From positions 7,545 to 18,582 of the forward strand of contig DHXL01000024.1 of the NCBI GenBank assembly GCA_002415335.1: 11,038 nt of DNA, written 5' to 3'. Made by a program: the position numbers and the translations under genes. Below, piece after piece: positions 1 through 7,191 of this stretch; within the stretch, counting starts at the first letter, position 1, and every line of letters begins with the position of its first letter. Below the pieces are notes generated by a model. The model did no database searches and was not told where the DNA came from. It was given only the letters and a program-made list of their open reading frames with translations. This stretch comes from Oxalobacteraceae bacterium UBA5157. GTDB lineage: Bacteria > Pseudomonadota > Gammaproteobacteria > Burkholderiales > Burkholderiaceae_D.

Positions 1-338
1 TCGCGTGTAGAAAAACGCGAGGTCAGCTCAAGCACGGCACTCTGCCCCAGGGCGAATTCCGCTGCCAGAATGCCGGCTCCGTACTTCGGATCCTGCATCA
101 TGCGCGCCTGGCCGCTACCGCTCTTGAATGAATTGCCAAGCACTTTTTGATAGTCGGTATTGACGGTCGGCACCGGCAACCAGATGCTGGCGGGACCGAC
201 GGTGTTCAGGTCGACGTGCGTGGTGACCTCGAAGGTGCGCCATTTTTCTTCAGCGCCGAAACTGAACGGTGTGGCGATCGAGGCCACTGACACTGCAGAC
301 AATGCGGCGCTGCTTTTCAGAAATGAACGGCGATTCAT
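1..338 (-). CDS. Tat-exported transglutaminase-like protein, N-terminal part (partial)
   Basis: The reading frame starts at ATG 338-336 and runs off the left edge, so only the first 112 residues are visible. The start is supported by a strong Shine-Dalgarno on the minus strand (AAAGGAGAG, about 6 bases upstream). The protein begins MNRRSFLKSSAALSAVS, a twin-arginine signal (RRSFLK), followed by a hydrophobic stretch and a likely cleavage near SFGA-EE (about residue 32). The mature part starts EKWRTFEVTTHVDL and contains ASIWLPVPTVNTDYQ. From memory this resembles the N-terminal beta domain of periplasmic transglutaminase-like (papain-fold) proteins of Burkholderiales. The catalytic Cys-His-Asp region would lie outside the window, so enzymatic function is not shown. 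It is divergently transcribed from the ABC operon at 558, with 219 bp between the two starts. Export by Tat is well supported; the family assignment is moderate. Confidence 0.65.
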   Translation of the reverse strand, partial: MNRRSFLKSSAALSAVSVASIATPFSFGAEEKWRTFEVTTHVDLNTVGPASIWLPVPTVNTDYQKVLGNSFKSGSGQARMMQDPKYGAGILAAEFALGQSAVLELTSRFSTR

Positions 339-465
339 ACTTCTCTCCTTTGATCTGCTTGCGCTGCGGAATGGCTATACGTGACGCAACCCGCAACACC
401 GAATCCCGATATTGAAACGGCCGCATGCGCCCGGAAACTATTGCAGCGACGCGGCACCACATCCA

Positions 466-490
466 CTAAACTAGCGCAGTCGCAGTTTAG
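466..490. promoter_or_regulatory. Inverted repeat in the divergent intergenic region, candidate operator
   Basis: CTAAACT (466-472) and AGTTTAG (484-490) form a perfect 7-bp inverted repeat around an 11-base spacer. The same segment carries a direct repeat TAGCGCA (472-478 and 488-494). It lies about 70 bp before the ATPase start and about 130 bp before the divergent start. A TTGCAG (441-446) and TAAACT (467-472) resemble -35 and -10 boxes but are 20 bp apart, which is too far for a confident promoter. An operator or a hairpin in the leader are both possible; no regulator gene is nearby. Confidence 0.3.
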
Positions 491-557
491 CGCATTTCAA
501 ACACTCTCGTTTACAGCCGCGGCGCGCTCTCCATGCGGGCCGAATCACAGGATAAGA

Positions 558-1277
558 ATGAAATCGATGACCGCCAACAACCAGCATGCCGAATCGGGCC
601 GGCGCACACCGGCGCTCGAATGCCGGGCACTCCGCAAGACCTATGGCGGCGTGCGCGTGGTGCTGAGCCGGCTCGATTTCACGTTGGAGGACGGAGAATA
701 CGTCGCCATCATGGGCGACTCCGGCGTCGGCAAATCGACCTTGCTGAACCTGATTGCCGGTCTCGATCGCGCGGACGCCGGCGAACTGCTGATCGACGGT
801 AGCGCCATGTCCGCCTTGTCGGACGACCAGGCGACGCTGTTGCGGCGCGCCAAGCTCGGTTTCATCTTCCAGGCGTTTCATATCCTGCCGCACCTGACGC
901 TGGTGCAGAATATCGCGTTGCCATTGCTGCTCAATCGTGCGCCGCTGCTGCGCGCCGAACAGATGCTGGATGCGGTCGGCCTGGGGGGGCGCAGCAGCGA
1001 TTTTCCGCGCCAGCTGTCGGGCGGAGAAATGCAGCGTGTCGCCATCGCCCGCGCGCTGGTGCACCGCCCCAAGCTGGTGCTGGCCGACGAACCGACCGGC
1101 AATCTCGATCCGGATACCGCGCACGACGTGCTGATGCTGCTGCGCGATGAAATCAAGGCCAACGGCGCCTCCGGCATCATCGTCACGCACTCGCCGGCTG
1201 CGGCTGCCACCGCAGACCGTATTCTGGTATTGACCAAGAACGGTCTGCATCCAGCCTCCGCGGCCGTCACGCGATGA
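558..1277 (+). CDS. attE: ABC transporter ATP-binding protein, AttE/LolD/YbbA type
   Basis: This is a 239-residue nucleotide-binding subunit of a MacB/LolD-type ABC transporter that would power the FtsX-like permease encoded next. Visible motifs are Walker A GDSGVGKST (residues 53-61), Q-loop Q105 in FIFQAF, signature LSGGEMQR (153-160), Walker B LVLADE with D177 and E178 followed by PTGNLD, and H-loop H211 in VTHS. The DEPTGNLD sequence is typical of the LolD/MacB/YbbA group. The start at 558 follows AGGA (549-552) at 5-base spacing and gives the usual family length; ATG 567 is a possible alternative. The frame stays open back to 381, but that extension is non-homologous low-complexity sequence. 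The stop overlaps the permease start as ATGA (1274-1277), indicating translational coupling. AttE is chosen over ybbA because an AttH-like gene lies downstream. Substrate unknown. Confidence 0.85.
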   Translation: MKSMTANNQHAESGRRTPALECRALRKTYGGVRVVLSRLDFTLEDGEYVAIMGDSGVGKSTLLNLIAGLDRADAGELLIDGSAMSALSDDQATLLRRAKLGFIFQAFHILPHLTLVQNIALPLLLNRAPLLRAEQMLDAVGLGGRSSDFPRQLSGGEMQRVAIARALVHRPKLVLADEPTGNLDPDTAHDVLMLLRDEIKANGASGIIVTHSPAAAATADRILVLTKNGLHPASAAVTR

Positions 1278-3811
1278 CCGGCCCCGCCACGCTGTCGCGC
1301 TGGCTGTTGCTGGGCGAATGGCGCGCGCATCCGCTGCGCATTCTTGTGGCGGCCACCGCGATCACGCTTGGCGTGGCGCTCGGCTTTGCGATCCACCTGA
1401 TCAATGCGGCCGCATTCAACGAGTTCTCGGCGGCGGTCAAGAGCATCTCCGGCCAGTCCGATCTGCAAGTTCGCGGCACCGAAAAATGGTTTGACGAAGC
1501 GCTCTACCCGATGCTGGCGCAGCATGACGGCGTCGCACTCGCAAACCCGATCCTGGAAATCGACGCCGTCGTCCCCGGCGAGAGCGCTGCGCTGAAGGTA
1601 ATCGGACTTGATATCTTTCGCGCCGGCCGAATCACTCCGGACCTGATCGGCATCCCTGCCGAAGACAAGCCGTTCGACACGCTGGCAGACGACGCTATTT
1701 TCCTGTCCCCCGCGGCGATAAACTGGCTAAAATTGAAGCAAGGCGACCGGCTCGCGCTGCGCGTCGGTACCGATATCGTCAAGCTGCGCGTGGCCGGCGG
1801 CTTGTTGGGCGCGCGCGCCGGACAACGCATCGCGACGATGGACCTGGGCGCCGCACAATGGCGCTTCAATCACGTCGGCCAATTATCACGAATCGATTTG
1901 AAATTGATCGCGGGCGTCAATCGCGACGCGTTCAAGACCGCCTTGGCGCGCCAATTGCGCGGATCGCACGTCGTCACCGAAACCGACGAGCAGGAAGCAC
2001 GCACTGCCAGCATGTCGCGCGCCTATCGCGTGAACTTGAACGTGCTGGCATTGGTCGCCCTGTTCACCGGTTCGTTCCTGGTGTTCTCCAACCAGGCGCT
2101 GTCGGTGATCCGGCGCCGCCAGCAGTTTGCATTGCTGCGCGTCGCCGGAACCACACGGCGGCAACTGTTGGCGCAAATCATGCTGGAAGGCGCGATGCTG
2201 GGCGTACTCGGCTCGGCGCTCGGGCTGATGCTGGGCTATGCGATGGCGGCGGCCGGCCTGCGGTTTTTCGGCGGCGACCTGGGCGGCGGATATTTCCCCG
2301 GGGTGCAGCCGAGCGTCCCGTTCAGCCCGTTCGCCGCGGTATTCTTCTTCATGCTCGGTGCCGGCACCGCGGTGCTGGGCAGCGCTTGGCCGGCATGGGA
2401 GGCGGCGCGCGCCAGACCGGCACAGGCACTCAAAGCCGGCAGCGAGGATGCGGCGCTATCTGGCCTGGTGAAGCTGTGGCCGCCGCTACTCTGCATCGCG
2501 CTCGGACTGGTTTGCACGCTGCTGCCGCCGGTAGCCGAGTTGCCGCTGTTCGGCTATCTGGCGGTCGCCTTGTTGTTGATTGGCGCGATCGGGTTGATGC
2601 CGCGCTGTTCGGCGCTGATTTTTTCGGCAGCCTCGCATGCCGCAGCGCGGCGCGTATCTGGCGCGGTGCCGACGCTGGCGCTGGCGCGCCTGGCCAATGC
2701 GCCGAATCAGGCGTCGATTGCATTGGGCGGCGTGTTGTCGAGCTTTAGCCTGATGGTGGCAATGGCGATCATGGTCGCGAGCTTTCGGGTCTCGCTCGAC
2801 GATTGGCTGACCCGGTTGCTGGCGGCCGATCTCTATGTCAGGTCGGCCGCCGCCGGCGACACCGGCAGCTTGAATCCCGAACAGCAGTCGGCGATCGCGG
2901 CGACGCCGGGCGTGGCGCGCGCCGACTTTCTGCGCGGCACGCAGTTGTCGCTCGATCCAACGCGTCCCGGCGTCGCGTTGATTGCGCGTCCGATCGATGC
3001 CGACGACCCGGGCAAGACCTTGGCGGTGACCGGACCCGTGATTGCAGCGAGCCGCTTGCCGCACGATGCGACGCCGATCTGGGTATCGGAGGCAATGGTG
3101 GATTTGTATGCCTACACGCTGGGACGCCGGGTCAACCTGACGATCGCCGGACGCCCGCATGATTTTGTGGTTGCCGGCGTGTGGCGCGATTATTCGCGGC
3201 AATTCGGTGCGATCGACATGCGTCTTTCCGATTATCGAAGCTTGTCCGGCGATCACACGGTGAATGATGTTGCGCTGTGGTTGCGAGCCGGGACGACGCC
3301 GGCGCGGGCAATTGCTACGTTGCGGCAGTTACCGTTCGCCGCTGCGCTGGAATTCGCGCAGCCGGGCGAGATACGGGCCCGGAGTTTGAAGATTTTTGAT
3401 CGCAGTTTTGCGGTGACCTATTTACTGGAGATCGTGGCGATGGTGATCGGACTGTTTGGCGTGGCGGCGACTTTTTCAGCGCAAACGTTCGCGCGGGCGC
3501 GCGAGTTTGGGATGTTGCGGCATATCGGGGTGACGCGCGGGCAGATTCTGGCGATGCTGGGAATCGAGGGCGGCCTGCTGACTGCGGTTGGGATTGCGGT
3601 CGGTTTTGTGCTTGGGTGGGGGATTAGCTTGATTTTGGTGTTTGTAGTGAATCCACAGTCGTTTCATTGGTCGATGCGGTTGCACATGCCTTGGGGGTTG
3701 TTGGTTATTGTGGCGGTTGGGTTGTTGGGGGCGGCTACGGCTACTGCTGTGGGTGCGGGGAGGTATGCGGTGTCGGGGGATGCGGTGCGGGCGGTTCGGG
3801 AGGATTGGTGA
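1274..3811 (+). CDS. FtsX-like ABC transporter permease, fused AttFG / YbbP type
   Basis: This 845-residue inner-membrane protein has the duplicated MacB/FtsX architecture. There is one transmembrane helix near residues 18-38, a periplasmic domain to about 250, three helices of the first FtsX domain (about 253-280, 300-325, 350-375), then central helices near 400-420, 425-450 and 480-510. A second periplasmic domain follows to about 710, and the last FtsX domain has helices near 713-735, 765-795 and 805-830. Ten membrane segments fit the YbbP family. In Agrobacterium-style att loci AttF and AttG are separate permeases; here both halves are in one chain. It overlaps the ATPase by ATGA and the two should form the transporter. 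Such systems usually act mechanically on periplasmic or membrane-anchored lipids or lipoproteins, but the cargo here is unknown. The last 250 bp change to a G- and T-rich codon style unlike the rest of the gene. Confidence 0.85.
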   Translation: MTGPATLSRWLLLGEWRAHPLRILVAATAITLGVALGFAIHLINAAAFNEFSAAVKSISGQSDLQVRGTEKWFDEALYPMLAQHDGVALANPILEIDAVVPGESAALKVIGLDIFRAGRITPDLIGIPAEDKPFDTLADDAIFLSPAAINWLKLKQGDRLALRVGTDIVKLRVAGGLLGARAGQRIATMDLGAAQWRFNHVGQLSRIDLKLIAGVNRDAFKTALARQLRGSHVVTETDEQEARTASMSRAYRVNLNVLALVALFTGSFLVFSNQALSVIRRRQQFALLRVAGTTRRQLLAQIMLEGAMLGVLGSALGLMLGYAMAAAGLRFFGGDLGGGYFPGVQPSVPFSPFAAVFFFMLGAGTAVLGSAWPAWEAARARPAQALKAGSEDAALSGLVKLWPPLLCIALGLVCTLLPPVAELPLFGYLAVALLLIGAIGLMPRCSALIFSAASHAAARRVSGAVPTLALARLANAPNQASIALGGVLSSFSLMVAMAIMVASFRVSLDDWLTRLLAADLYVRSAAAGDTGSLNPEQQSAIAATPGVARADFLRGTQLSLDPTRPGVALIARPIDADDPGKTLAVTGPVIAASRLPHDATPIWVSEAMVDLYAYTLGRRVNLTIAGRPHDFVVAGVWRDYSRQFGAIDMRLSDYRSLSGDHTVNDVALWLRAGTTPARAIATLRQLPFAAALEFAQPGEIRARSLKIFDRSFAVTYLLEIVAMVIGLFGVAATFSAQTFARAREFGMLRHIGVTRGQILAMLGIEGGLLTAVGIAVGFVLGWGISLILVFVVNPQSFHWSMRLHMPWGLLVIVAVGLLGAATATAVGAGRYAVSGDAVRAVREDW

Positions 3812-3987
3812 TGGGATTGTCTTGTTCTGCGTCGATGCTGGAAATTCGCGTTTTGCGTTACTTTACGCAGTGGCCACTCCGTGGGTATGTGCCGGGAGGG
3901 TGGAGCAGGGAATTCGGGCAGCATGCTGCCCGCCTGCGGAACGGTTCGCGCTTGCAAGCACGGACTCCTTCAGCCCGGCGACTACTC

Positions 3988-4025
3988 ACTTTCTTTGCTT
4001 CGCCAAAGAAAGTAAGCAAAGAAAG
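3988..4025. other. Hairpin with a third competing arm
   Basis: ACTTTCTTTG (3988-3997) pairs perfectly with CAAAGAAAGT (4004-4013) around the loop CTTCGC. A second copy of CAAAGAAAG occurs at 4017-4025, so the left arm can pair with either downstream copy and the two hairpins exclude each other. There is no T-tract after either hairpin, so it is not a canonical terminator. It forms the left part of the repeat element. Confidence 0.55.
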
Positions 4026-4054
4026 GCGACCGCAAGCCGCTGCCCTTCGGGTTC

Positions 4055-4147
4055 CCGCCGAAGTGAGCACAAAAGCGGGAAACGAAACCAACTCGCTTCG
4101 CTCAGACATGTTTCGTTTCTTATCCGCTTTTGTACTCACTTCGACGG
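4055..4147. repeat. Long imperfect inverted repeat (34/38-base arms, 21-base loop)
   Basis: The left arm 4055-4088 and the right arm 4110-4147 pair along CGAAGTGAG, ACAAAAGCGG and GAAACGAAAC. There is one C/T difference, a 4-base bulge (ATAA on the reverse complement of the right arm), and one mismatch near the base of the stem. The loop 4089-4109 contains CTCGCTTCGCTC. The only in-frame ATG close to the AttH signal sequence (4108) sits at the loop-stem border. In RNA this would fold into a long stem just before or over the AttH start. Confidence 0.65.
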
Positions 4148-5277
4148 CAGCGTCTCAAGCGGGGGTGAGTCAAAACCATGCGGGCGCTCGACCGTCGATC
4201 TTGTTCGCGGCGGTGGCGGCTCTCTTCCTGAATTTATTCACTGCTTGTGCTTGTGCTTTTGCCGGTCCGCCTTCGTTTTCCTCCGTCACTCCCGGCAAAT
4301 CGCTCTCCTTTCCTCACGACTTCGGCGCGCATCCCTCCTTCCGTACCGAGTGGTGGTACGCCACCGGCTGGCTGCAAACGCCTGACCACGAGCCGCTCGG
4401 GTTCCAGATCACGTTCTTTCGGTCTGCGACCGAACATGATCCCGCCGATCCGAGCCGCTTTGCACCAAAACAATTAGTCCTGGCGCATGCGGCCTTGTCC
4501 GATCCGGCCGTAGGCAAACTGGTATCCGATCAAAAAAGCGCGCGCGAGGGCTTCGGACTGGTGTTTGCCAAGGAAGACGATACCGATGTCAAGCTGGACG
4601 ACTGGCGCTTGCTGCGCACCGCCGATGGCCGCTATCACGCGCTGGTGAAGGCGCGCGACTTCACTCTGGATCTGGTGCTGTCGCCCACGCAGCGCGTGAT
4701 GCTGCAGGGTGAACACGGGTTTTCGCGCAAGGGGCCGCAAGCGTCGCAGGCCAGTTATTACTATAGCGAGCCGCAATTGAAGGTCGCCGGAACCGTGACG
4801 CGCAATGGCAAGCCGGTCACCGTCAGCGGCAGCGCATGGCTCGATCACGAATGGTCCAGCAGCATCCTCGCGCCGGATGCTGCCGGTTGGGATTGGGTCG
4901 GCGCGAATCTCGCCGACGGCTCGGCGCTGATGGCATTCCAAATGCGCAGCAAGAGTGGTGATAAGCTATGGGCCCACGCAAGCTTGCGCGATGCATCCGG
5001 GCGCGTGACGCAATTCAATCCCGAGGAAGTCCGCTTCGAGCCGGTTCGTATCTGGCGCTCCGGGCGCACCAATACCGAATATCCGGTCGCGACGCAGATA
5101 CGGACCGGTTCGCTCGCGTGGCGACTGACGCCTTTGCAGGACGACCAGGAACTCGATGCACGGCAGTCGACCGGCGCGGTCTATTGGGAAGGCGCAGTCA
5201 CCGTTGCACGCGATGGACAACCGGCCGGCCACGGCTACCTTGAAATGACCGGATACGTAAAACCACTGAAACTATGA
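4108..5277 (+). CDS. attH: AttH/CrtC-family secreted lipocalin-like protein
   Basis: This is a 389-residue exported protein of the AttH group (COG5621-like), matching the CrtC (carotenoid 1,2-hydratase) and Lipocalin_9 domain pair. Family hallmarks are FRTEWWYATGW (E81, W82, W83, Y84), LGFQITFFRS soon after, WLDHEWSSS (D246, H247, E248, W249), then GWDWVGANLADGSALMAF. From memory, a Nitrosomonas homologue has a calycin-like double barrel suggesting lipid binding; carotenoid chemistry is not implied. The start is uncertain: ATG 4108 lies inside the repeat, while GTG 4165 and TTG 4201 lie after it. None has a good Shine-Dalgarno. The hydrophobic export segment ILFAAVAALFLNLFTACACAFA begins near base 4195; in shorter terms it is LFAAVAALFLNLFTAC, and could be cut after AFA or modified at a Cys as a lipoprotein. 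The stop overlaps the next start by ATGA (5274-5277). It is probably the periplasmic partner of the AttE-AttFG transporter. Confidence 0.8.
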   Translation: MFRFLSAFVLTSTAASQAGVSQNHAGARPSILFAAVAALFLNLFTACACAFAGPPSFSSVTPGKSLSFPHDFGAHPSFRTEWWYATGWLQTPDHEPLGFQITFFRSATEHDPADPSRFAPKQLVLAHAALSDPAVGKLVSDQKSAREGFGLVFAKEDDTDVKLDDWRLLRTADGRYHALVKARDFTLDLVLSPTQRVMLQGEHGFSRKGPQASQASYYYSEPQLKVAGTVTRNGKPVTVSGSAWLDHEWSSSILAPDAAGWDWVGANLADGSALMAFQMRSKSGDKLWAHASLRDASGRVTQFNPEEVRFEPVRIWRSGRTNTEYPVATQIRTGSLAWRLTPLQDDQELDARQSTGAVYWEGAVTVARDGQPAGHGYLEMTGYVKPLKL

Positions 5278-7061
5278 CGACCACCACTTCCAGAGAATTA
5301 CAAAAAGGCAGTCTCGCCATGTTGGCCGGACTGCTGCCCTTTCTTGCACCGTACAAACGCCAGTTCGTGCTGGCCGGTATCGCCTTGCTGGTTGCCGCCG
5401 GCGCGACGCTGGCGATACCGTATGCGTTCAAGCAAATGATCGATCTGGGCTTCGGCGCCGCCGGCGTCAAGAGCCCGGAGCATATCGACCTGTATTTCCT
5501 CGGCTTGTTTGGGGTTTCCTGCGTGCTGGCGGTGGCGACCGCAGCGCGTTTCTACATGGTCTCGTGGCTCGGCGAACGGATTACGGCCGATATCCGTAGC
5601 GCCGTGTATGCCCACGTCGTCACGCAAAGCCCGCAATTCTTCGAGACCACCCAGACCGGCGAAGTGCTGTCGCGCCTGACCGCCGATACCACGCTGATCC
5701 AGGCGCTGGTCGGCACCAGCATTTCGATGGCACTGCGCAACGCACTATTGTTCATCGGGGGCTTGGTGATGCTGTTCGTGACCAGCCTCAAGCTGTCCTC
5801 GATTATCCTGGTGCTCTTGTGCGCAGTGGTGCTGCCGATCGTGTGGTTCGGCCGGCGTGTGCGCAAGCTGTCGCGCGACTCGCAGGATCGGGTCGCCGAT
5901 GCTTCGGCGATGGCCGGCGAAATCCTCAACGCGATGCCGACCGTGCAAGCCTTCACGCAGGAAAAATCGGAGGCAAAGCGCTTCGGCGCGTCCGTCGAAG
6001 GCGCATTTAACACCGCAATGCAGCGCATCCGCGCCCGCGCGCTGTTGACGGTGATGGCGATCCTGCTGGTGTTCGGCGCGATCGTGTTCGTCCTGTGGCT
6101 GGGCGCGCATGCGGTGATCCAGGGAAAAATGACCGGCGGCGAACTCGGCCAGTTCATCTTGTATTCGGCCATCGTATCGGGCGCAATCGGCGCCTTGTCC
6201 GAAGTGCTGGGCGACGCGCAACGCGCAGCGGGCGCGACCGAGCGCCTGCTCGAACTGCAATCGGTGCGTTCGCCGATCCAGTCGCCGGCGCAGCCCAAGA
6301 CGCTGCCGCCGCGCACCGCGAATGGCGCGGCGCTGGCGCTGAACGCGGTTACCTTCCATTACCCGTCGCGGCCGGAAAGCGCGGCATTGACCAAGCTTTC
6401 GCTTGAGATCGCTCCCGGCCAAACCGTCGCGGTGGTGGGACCTTCCGGCGCAGGCAAGACCACGCTGTTCCAATTGCTGCTGCGTTTTTACGATCCGCTG
6501 CAAGGCACGATCACGCTGGACGGCGTCGACATCAAGCAACTCGATCTGCATACCTTGCGTGGCGCGATCGGGATCGTACCGCAGGACACGATCATCTTTT
6601 CGGCAAATGCGATGGAAAACATCCGCTACGGCCGCGCCGGCGCGAGCGACGACGAGGTCATCGCGGCCGCGAAGATGGCGGCGGCACACGAGTTCCTGGT
6701 GAAACTGCCGGAAGGCTACCATTCCTTCCTCGGAGAGCGCGGGGTCCGTCTCTCGGGCGGCCAGCGGCAGCGCATTGCGATCGCGCGCGCCTTGCTGAAA
6801 AACCCGCCGCTGTTGCTGCTCGACGAGGCGACCAGTGCACTCGATGCCGAGTCCGAGCGACTGGTGCAAAGCGCGCTGGAAGCGGCCATGGTCGGCCGCA
6901 CCACCCTGGTCATCGCGCACAGGCTGGCGACGGTGCAGCGGGCCGATCGGATCATCGTGATGGAGCATGGCCATATCGTCGAAACCGGGACCCATGCCTC
7001 GCTGGTTGCGCAGGGCGGCCTGTACGCGAGCCTGGCGGCGCTGCAGTTTTCGCTGGACTAG
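5274..7061 (+). CDS. Half-size ABC exporter (MsbA-related, permease fused to ATPase)
   Basis: This 595-residue protein has an N-terminal six-helix exporter domain (helices near 18-45, 70-100, 140-165, 170-190, 260-285, 295-315) and a C-terminal ATPase. Motifs are Walker A GPSGAGKTT (389-397), Q-loop Q437 in VPQDT, signature LSGGQRQRIAIARAL from 493, Walker B LLLLDE (513-518) followed by ATSALD, and H-loop H549 in AHRLATV. The ATPase is complete with all catalytic residues. Length and order fit the MsbA-related subfamily (TIGR02204-like), which acts as a homodimer in the inner membrane. True MsbA is not claimed because an adjacent lpxK or kdtA is absent. The start overlaps the AttH stop by 4 bases and has no clear Shine-Dalgarno, so it probably depends on coupled translation. 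The substrate could be a lipid or amphiphile; a drug exporter is an alternative. Confidence 0.85.
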   Translation: MTTTTSRELQKGSLAMLAGLLPFLAPYKRQFVLAGIALLVAAGATLAIPYAFKQMIDLGFGAAGVKSPEHIDLYFLGLFGVSCVLAVATAARFYMVSWLGERITADIRSAVYAHVVTQSPQFFETTQTGEVLSRLTADTTLIQALVGTSISMALRNALLFIGGLVMLFVTSLKLSSIILVLLCAVVLPIVWFGRRVRKLSRDSQDRVADASAMAGEILNAMPTVQAFTQEKSEAKRFGASVEGAFNTAMQRIRARALLTVMAILLVFGAIVFVLWLGAHAVIQGKMTGGELGQFILYSAIVSGAIGALSEVLGDAQRAAGATERLLELQSVRSPIQSPAQPKTLPPRTANGAALALNAVTFHYPSRPESAALTKLSLEIAPGQTVAVVGPSGAGKTTLFQLLLRFYDPLQGTITLDGVDIKQLDLHTLRGAIGIVPQDTIIFSANAMENIRYGRAGASDDEVIAAAKMAAAHEFLVKLPEGYHSFLGERGVRLSGGQRQRIAIARALLKNPPLLLLDEATSALDAESERLVQSALEAAMVGRTTLVIAHRLATVQRADRIIVMEHGHIVETGTHASLVAQGGLYASLAALQFSLD

Positions 7062-7191
7062 GATGTGCCGGCACGATCGCTTCGGCGAGACTAACCGGCC
7101 GGATTGGCCGCACTAACGCGAGCCCACCCCCATTTCAGTTCGGGCAAGTACGCCCGGACAATTTCAACTATTAAATTTGACTGCAAAAATT

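Larger units (their letters stand above)
3850..4147. repeat. Palindrome-rich intergenic repeat element within the Att operon
   Basis: This block holds an 18-bp perfect palindrome (3915-3932, CGGGCAGCATGCTGCCCG), a 10-bp palindrome GCTTGCAAGC (3950-3959), a 10-bp stem with a 6-base loop (3988-3997 with 4004-4013), and a long imperfect inverted repeat (4055-4088 with 4110-4147). The phrases TTTGCTTCGCCAAAGAAAGTAAGC, split here as TTTGCTTCGCC and AAAGAAAGTAAGC, and ACTCGCTTCGCTCAGACA match, as I remember them, a dispersed intergenic repeat of Burkholderiales and Xanthomonas genomes. Boundaries are uncertain: the left edge is a guess, and the right edge is the end of the last arm. No transposase or clear target duplication is present, so it would be a non-autonomous or REP-like element. 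It interrupts what would otherwise be a tight attFG-attH junction. Confidence 0.6.

Noticed and set aside
381..557. Upstream in-frame extension of the AttE ATPase (298 residues in total)
   Set aside because: The added 59 residues do not resemble the family, the ATPase already has normal length from 558, and AGGA at 549-552 supports that start. The extension also covers the candidate regulatory palindrome.
471..1250. Minus-strand 259-codon frame opposite the ATPase
   Set aside because: It is a shadow of a high-GC gene; the translation is rich in Gln/Arg/His with no domain, while the plus strand has all ABC motifs.
1858..2748. Plus-strand 296-codon frame within the permease gene
   Set aside because: Arg/Ala/Gly-rich out-of-frame translation inside a gene with clear membrane helices in the other frame.
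3858..4139. Minus-strand 93-codon small protein
   Set aside because: It is made of repeat DNA and its arms are inverted-repeat sequence; no Shine-Dalgarno or domain is seen. Treated as a product of the repeat, not a gene.
3981..4147. CRISPR array or tandem repeat array
   Set aside because: The repeats are inverted arms and short duplicated words, not evenly spaced direct repeats with unique spacers, and there are no cas genes.
5745..6995. Minus-strand 416-codon frame opposite the ABC exporter
   Set aside because: Long only because of high GC; it lies opposite the intact Walker A, signature and Walker B motifs and shows no recognisable domain.
7141..7156. Small hairpin CGGGC/GCCCG before the GNAT gene as a terminator
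   Set aside because: Only a 5-bp stem and no T-tract; too weak to call.
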